64,000 nt of DNA, from positions 806,001 through 870,000 of the forward strand of contig JAIXMO010000003.1 of the NCBI GenBank assembly GCA_025677825.1, written 5' to 3'. The notes beneath the pieces were generated by a model. It was not told the origin of the DNA, ran no database searches, and saw only the letters and a program-made list of their open reading frames with translations. How positions within the stretch are numbered: the stretch's first letter is position 1; each line of letters starts with the position of its first letter. The translations under genes and the position numbers were made by a program. Of this stretch, positions 59,151 to 64,000 are shown piece after piece. Source of the stretch: Helicostylum pulchrum (taxonomy: Eukaryota; Mucoromycota; Mucoromycetes; Mucorales; Mucoraceae).

Positions 59151-60514
59151 ATCAAGCAGTTCTGTCAATCCTCGTTTAAGATCACCGCCGAGACACCAGT
59201 ATACTTCTAGAATATAATTCATCTTTAGCTTAATAAAAATACTTTTTAAAAAATAACAGTTAAGCAAGCAGTTGGCAAAAATGTCACAGCGTTTTTTTTA
59301 AAGCCTCTTGTACGAACAAGTGTAGCTACGTAAAAGTGATGAAATATATCGCATGAGTGAAAATGACCGCCATTTTATCAGCCTAAGTTCTATCTTTTTT
59401 TTTAAAATAGATAAATCACCTTTATTTCTCTTCTGCTTTACAATGCATACCGCCTGTAAGTATTTTTTTTTATACGTGTACTTTTAAAAGGATCTTCTAA
59501 ACTACCTTGTATTCATTTATTATTCTGCTTTTTTATAGCTTTTTTGTTCTCTGTATGTCTATACAAAAGGATACAGTTCTTCCCAAAGCAGCCGTATAAG
59601 CTAGCGCAAGACGATGAGGTCCGCTAAATTATTATGAACTCTTATTATAAAGGTACGTATACCCCAAAAACATCTTTTTTTTTTATTCTAATCCTGACAC
59701 ACCTTAAATAATAATCGTTAAAGAAAAAAATCTAATAACGCGTAAAAGCCCAGAGAAATCATTCGAGAAGAAAGCCATAACATTCAGATAAACTACAGCA
59801 GTAACGTTGTAAACAACAGTAATCAGATTTTGGCATTTGTGTCTGAAAGCAGCAAGAGGAAGTACGATGACATTGCACCTGAACATACAGCAATTACACC
59901 TGAAAATACTGCACCTGAAAATAATGTAGTCAGTAAAATGTCTTCTTTGTATAGCTATGTATATAAACTAGGATGGAGAAAAAAGTTATTTTCAATTCAG
60001 ATATGAAAAAGATACAATGCTCGAGCAGATCTCTTTGGAATATATTCAAAGTAATCAAACTTCTACTATTAGCACAATAACATTCAAGTGTGAGAAGATC
60101 GAGCAATTTACTTTTTATCACCCAGTAAAACTTAATATCTTTGAAATTCTTGAAGGACTCCCGCAAAAGGAGCGCCGTCTTACGTCTGATGATAAGTACT
60201 TATTATAGCTTGTTGTACTAAAAATCGAAAAAAAAAAAGCTGTAAAGCGGCTTTAATCATGATACTTAAAATAAAAGTTGTATTTTTTTTCTATGATGAA
60301 CTCATTTTTATAATATGTTAAAACAGTCGATTTAATAACAGTAAAGTACCTCGAGACAACGACTCTGCAAAAATCTCCCCCGCTTAAATTTAAGGTTTTA
60401 TCTCATTCTAATCCAGGCACACCTTAGTACATATATGATATTGAAGAATGGGAAATAAAGTTTTCCTTTGTTTTTTTTATTTTTTTTTTATCTACATTTA
60501 TTCTAATAAATTAT
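59151..60514. other. Long intergenic region with repeats and a small ORF
   Basis: 59277-59395 shares phrases with 16310-16340 and 11640-11700. A short first-exon-like ATGCATACCGCCTGTAAGT at 59443-59461 echoes the motif at 48402 and 29990. 60017-60208 is a 63-codon ORF (MLEQISLEYIQSNQTSTIST; FYHPVKLNIFEILEGLPQKE) that is protein-like but unplaced. Confidence 0.4.
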
Positions 60515-61340
60515 CTAGTTTGTAGGTACGTTTGAATCCAAGCTTCCAGCAACATTGTGGTCTAAAGTCAAGTCCACGTTAGGAATTTGAATTTTTTCTT
60601 CCACTATTAAATTTAAAAATTGTTAGTTATACATATATTATTAAGTTTTGTTTAAAATACATACATGCAGCAGCAGCTAAGGTATTTCCGGATTCTTCAG
60701 CGGGGACAACTTCGGCATTTACGGATTCAGAGACGACTTCAGCCTCTACAGCTTCAGGCACAACTTGAGCCTCTACAGATTCGGGGACGACTTCAGCTTC
60801 TACCGATTCGGGTACAACTTCAGCCTCTACAGATTCAGGTACGGCTTCAGCCTCTACAGCTTCAGGAGAAACTTCAGCTTCAGCTTCGGCAGGAACAGCA
60901 ACATCTGCCTTGGCAGTAACAGCACCTTCTGAATCTACCATTTGACACAAGGCATAAAGTTGTTCAGTTTCAGCAGCAACATTAACTGCCCCGGCAGCAG
61001 CTTGGAACCCATTTGTCATGGCAAGATGATTGGTTCCGAAACTATTTGTATCCCAAGTTTGAATTCTAACGCTCTTATCAGGGCCAAGACATTTACTTAC
61101 AATGGCGCTCAAGTCCATGGAGTTTTGTTGGGTAACGTCAGCTAATCTACCACCTAACGAACTACAGTAAGACGCAGCAGTGTCTCCTGATACTTTGGCA
61201 GGAGTAATAAAGAATCGAGAGTCGACAAAGTTACATTGGTTTTCTTGGAGTTCCAAGTCACGTTTGGCGATAGAGGCAGCGTTGGCAGCAGAGGCTAATA
61301 ATGCTGAAGAAGCACTGATGTAAAATAAGTTGAGTTTCAT
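60515..61340 (-). CDS. Secreted C-type-lectin-like protein with acidic peptide repeats
   Basis: Two exons (60665-61340, 60515-60603; GTATGT...AATAG intron) give 254 residues. The signal peptide is MKLNLFYISASSALLASAANA, possibly followed by a KR processing site (SIAKR). Residues about 30-135 have the Cys/Gly/Trp pattern of a C-type-lectin-like fold: FFITPAKVSGDTAASYCSSL, GGRLADVTQQN, CLGPDKSVRIQTWDTNSFG and LYALCQ. Then come six or seven imperfect repeats of about 10 residues (VESVEAEVVPE type), strongly acidic and Val/Pro/Glu-rich. The C-terminal exon ends LDSNVPTN. It is probably an extracellular or cell-wall protein. The calcium/sugar-binding residues of true lectins are not evident, so carbohydrate binding is only a possibility. 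Confidence 0.75.
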
Positions 61341-61621
61341 GATATCAGTTTTAAGAGTGATATATTAATATTTTGATTGTTTTTTCCGTGTTCTTTTTAT
61401 ATCAAAAACTTTATTTCGATTACAACTTGGGAATTATGTTTCCTTTGTTTCAGACTATATTAGTTTTTTTTTCAAGTAAGCAACAAAAAAAAAAAAAAAT
61501 GCAAGTGAAGAATGAAGTGCTATTTTGTTCGAAATACCGGGTTACATGATTTATTAACGAATTAAATATATTTACACAACAGCTACAGATTTATGCAGCA
61601 GAAAAAAAAAACAATTTTCTC

Positions 61622-64000
61622 TTAAGAGGTTAATCTATGCACTTCATACCATTCTCCACTCATAATATCAAGTGTTTGAACATAATATTGAGCAATGGAT
61701 TCAATTGCTTGCTCTTCTTTTTGAATCTTTGTAATATTCTTTTTAGGTTTGAAATTCTTTCGCCAATTATCTTCCAATTGTTGTTGTTTTTGAATGGTCT
61801 GGAATGATTTTTTGGTCTCGTTAGATGTACTGTGTCCAAAATGTAAACGACGAATAGGGGTCATTTGAAACGACGGGCCAAAAGTTTCGATAGGGTTGAA
61901 TTTAATTTGATCCTCAGTAGTTGTATTGGTATATCGACTGCTGCTACTACCTATTTGGTCAATCTGTTCTTCCGCCACATATCTACAAAAAAGTAAGTAT
62001 ATATATTCACATTTTAAGGTTGCATAAACAAATTACATTTTTTTGCCTTTTCGGTCTTGGTCTGGTAATTCGGTGGCAACACTTTCTGAAATAGGCTGTA
62101 CCTGTACAGCGGCTACTTTACCCCACACTGGTTTTGAACTAGATGATTCGGTTGTTAATTCTTGCTTTTGAATTAGTTTTCTTCTTTCTTTTTGTGAAAT
62201 CTTTTTCGGAACAGATGACTAAATTAACATTTTTTACAAAAAAAAAGATATTAATATCAACTGCAATTTTTTTTTTCGGATCATTTTATTAACCTTGACA
62301 CTTTTGGAACCCGAATCGTGGAGTTGAGTTTCGTTTTCAAGAATTTCTCGTAACGATGGCTTTGTAGAAGATCTATACAGAGACAATGTAAATTACATGT
62401 ATTTTTTTTAAATTTTTTTTTATAAAACTTACTCTATTGGTTCTTCAGAGGTAGTAGTAGTAGCAGCCCAGCTCGTCGACTTTCTTCTCGGTTGGGTTTC
62501 TAATGTATTTAATTCATTTTCCAAGTTATCAAGTGATACCCGAATACCCTTTTTCATTCTACCTTCATTCTTTGGTAAAGAGGGTGTTTGGTCTAAAAGA
62601 ACAGGGCTTTTGGTTGGTTGTGATGGCTCGGTTGACTGCTGTTGTTGTCGCTTTTCGTGGCGTAAAGTCACTAACGTCTCCAAGAATGATGAAACACTAC
62701 CATCACCTTTACTCAACGCATACAACGACGTTGAAAATTCAGGGTCTTCCACTTCAAGGTATGAATCATCAGCGGTAAAACTAAAGCGACCTCGGGGTAC
62801 GGTTGGTGTTTCTTGTATTTGACTTTGACGTACATAAGTTTCTAAATCACGAATAAGTTGCGTAGATATAGAGTCTAACATACTGTATAACTAAATTGTT
62901 AAAACCTTTTTTTGTTTTTGTAAGTTTTTTTTTTTTTTTTTTTTTTACCTTGAGCTCAAAAATGTAGGTAAATTGACACTGATAAATTGTAAACAAGATT
63001 TCTTTAAAGATTCGGCAAGATATATATCTGCACATTCAAAAATAATTGAAGCTGATCGAAGCTTAATAAAACGTACCAAAGCGCTTTCGGTAATTGCTTT
63101 TAGTCTAGTTAACAAGAGTGCATCGGATTCACAAAGAAGATCAAGTAAGAAATACATCATGGATTCTTCTCGCTCTTTTTCGATTGTGTTGAATAAACTA
63201 GATTCGTCTTGATCCATGTAAATATACTTTATAATAGTGTCCATAATTTCTTTTGGCATATGATCCAAGTTGGCCTCGATAGATCCTTCGGATTGTTCTC
63301 TTCTGGATTGTACCCAAACAGATCCAGCTTGTAACATGTTTGCAAAATAAGGACATCGTTGAGCAAGTATCACTTGATGACATTTGGTATCGTTATCATC
63401 TTTTGTTCTAATCACTATATCAGTCCCCTTTTGCTTTTCTAAAAGTTGTTTTAAATCGTGTTGTAAAGACGTTGTTTTACGGTAGTAATTTTCTTGTGAT
63501 GTTGAGATCAAGTTTGGAATATGGAAAATCTTCGCAAGAGAAAGTAAATCCTTTTGAATAGATTTAGTGGTAAATGTATGCTTTTGAGAGGAAGAAAGTA
63601 TAGGTAACTGAAAGTTTAGTGTCATTGGGTGTGAGTATTCGTCAGTATAGGTAAAGTCTAAAAGTAACAGGACGGATGCTAATTGGCATTGCTCGATACG
63701 GATCTCTATTCTACCATCGGATTCTCGTTTGTTTAACTTGATCTTGATGTCTCCACCCACAATTCTGTCTTTACATTTCACTAATCGTTTAAATACTTCG
63801 CTACGACATCTTAAAATTGAACTATGACAGTAAATATTTCTTTTTTCTACTGCAAGTACAATATCTAATGTTGTATCTTCTCTAGCCATCACGTCTACTT
63901 GTTTCCATGCATCGTCAACACTACGTGCTCGCATCTGGTTATAGCTTTGTCGAACAATTGATTTTTCCGTTTCGTATGCAGCCATATCTTCTGATTCTAC
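61622..64000 (-). CDS. IBTK-like BTB protein (C-terminal part; 5' end outside window)
   Basis: Spliced on the minus strand from the right edge to 61622. The large exon (to 62950) has two BTB/POZ modules: TLDIVLAVEKRNIYCHSSIL and, about 170 residues later, TDIVIRTKDDNDTKCHQVIL then AQRCPYFANML. It joins (AG|GTAAAA...TACAG|T) to MLDSISTQLIRDLETYVRQS. Short exons with SLREILENETQ, KISQKERRKLIQKQ and KPVWGKVAAVQV follow, then the last exon. Tandem BTBs plus the SLREI and WGKV tail match IBTK/fission-yeast Btb3-type proteins, which are Cul3 ubiquitin-ligase adaptors; in full they carry ankyrin and RCC1 repeats upstream. The frame is open across 63985 to the edge (VESED before MAAYET), so the Met at 63985 is probably internal. 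Confidence 0.8.

Noticed and set aside
63983..63985. ATG at 63985 as the start of the BTB gene
   Set aside because: The frame is open upstream to the window edge, and IBTK-like proteins have long upstream repeats, so this Met is probably internal.

Overview
The window is nuclear DNA of a filamentous fungus, most likely an early-diverging mould of the order Mucorales. It is visibly AT-rich. Genes are broken by short introns of about 50-150 bases, with GTAAGT-like donors, TACTAAC-like branch sites and long T tracts. Housekeeping genes are clearly fungal (SLA1, Rap-type GTPase, DYRK kinase, SAC1, DAHP synthase). The repeats include IS630/Tc1-type transposases and multicopy families of a kind common in Mucorales. 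No tRNA, rRNA, CRISPR array or prokaryotic operon was seen. Intron coordinates were worked out by hand from splice signals and reading frame; no transcript data were available.

Layout. 1-1080 is the 5' part of a kelch-type secreted/membrane protein gene; a second, complete copy lies at 30291-32440 in the same orientation. 2181-9719 holds tRNA pseudouridine synthase 3, two related fungal transcription factors and an F-box gene. The second factor carries two zinc clusters, one revealed only by a GC-AG intron. 9720-13492 is mostly transposon debris. 13493-26430 is a dense conserved block: Rap1-like GTPase, polytopic membrane protein, SLA1, cyclophilin, a single-zinc-cluster protein, a DYRK kinase and a promethin-like lipid-droplet protein. 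Three of these (Rap/Rsr1, Sla1, DYRK/Pom1 type) belong to families that act in cell polarity and endocytosis in other fungi.

26431-37900 is accessory and decaying: broken genes, dispersed repeats, the second kelch gene, two crippled transposases, and an array of degenerate members of a family with a possible nuclease-like motif. Glucosamine-6-phosphate deaminase (38074-39300) and DAHP synthase (41126-42393) are intact. 43605-49390 holds an unrecognised protein gene, a fragment of an Ulp1-like (C48) protease whose catalytic Cys position is Ser, and orphan exons.

49391-53621 returns to conserved genes (SAC1 phosphoinositide phosphatase and an NmrA-like Rossmann protein with another GC-AG intron). 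Then come a broken F-box gene, a 42-bp minisatellite of about 740 bp, an intact 559-residue protein with two zinc fingers and a large uncharacterised domain, tiny split ORFs, a secreted C-type-lectin-like protein with peptide repeats, and the 3' part of an IBTK-like BTB gene that runs off the right edge.

The best candidates for something undescribed are the zinc-finger/unknown-domain protein at 56152-57950, the unrecognised gene at 43605-45084, the GEIK-motif family at 34969-37104, and the polytopic membrane protein at 14202-15577.
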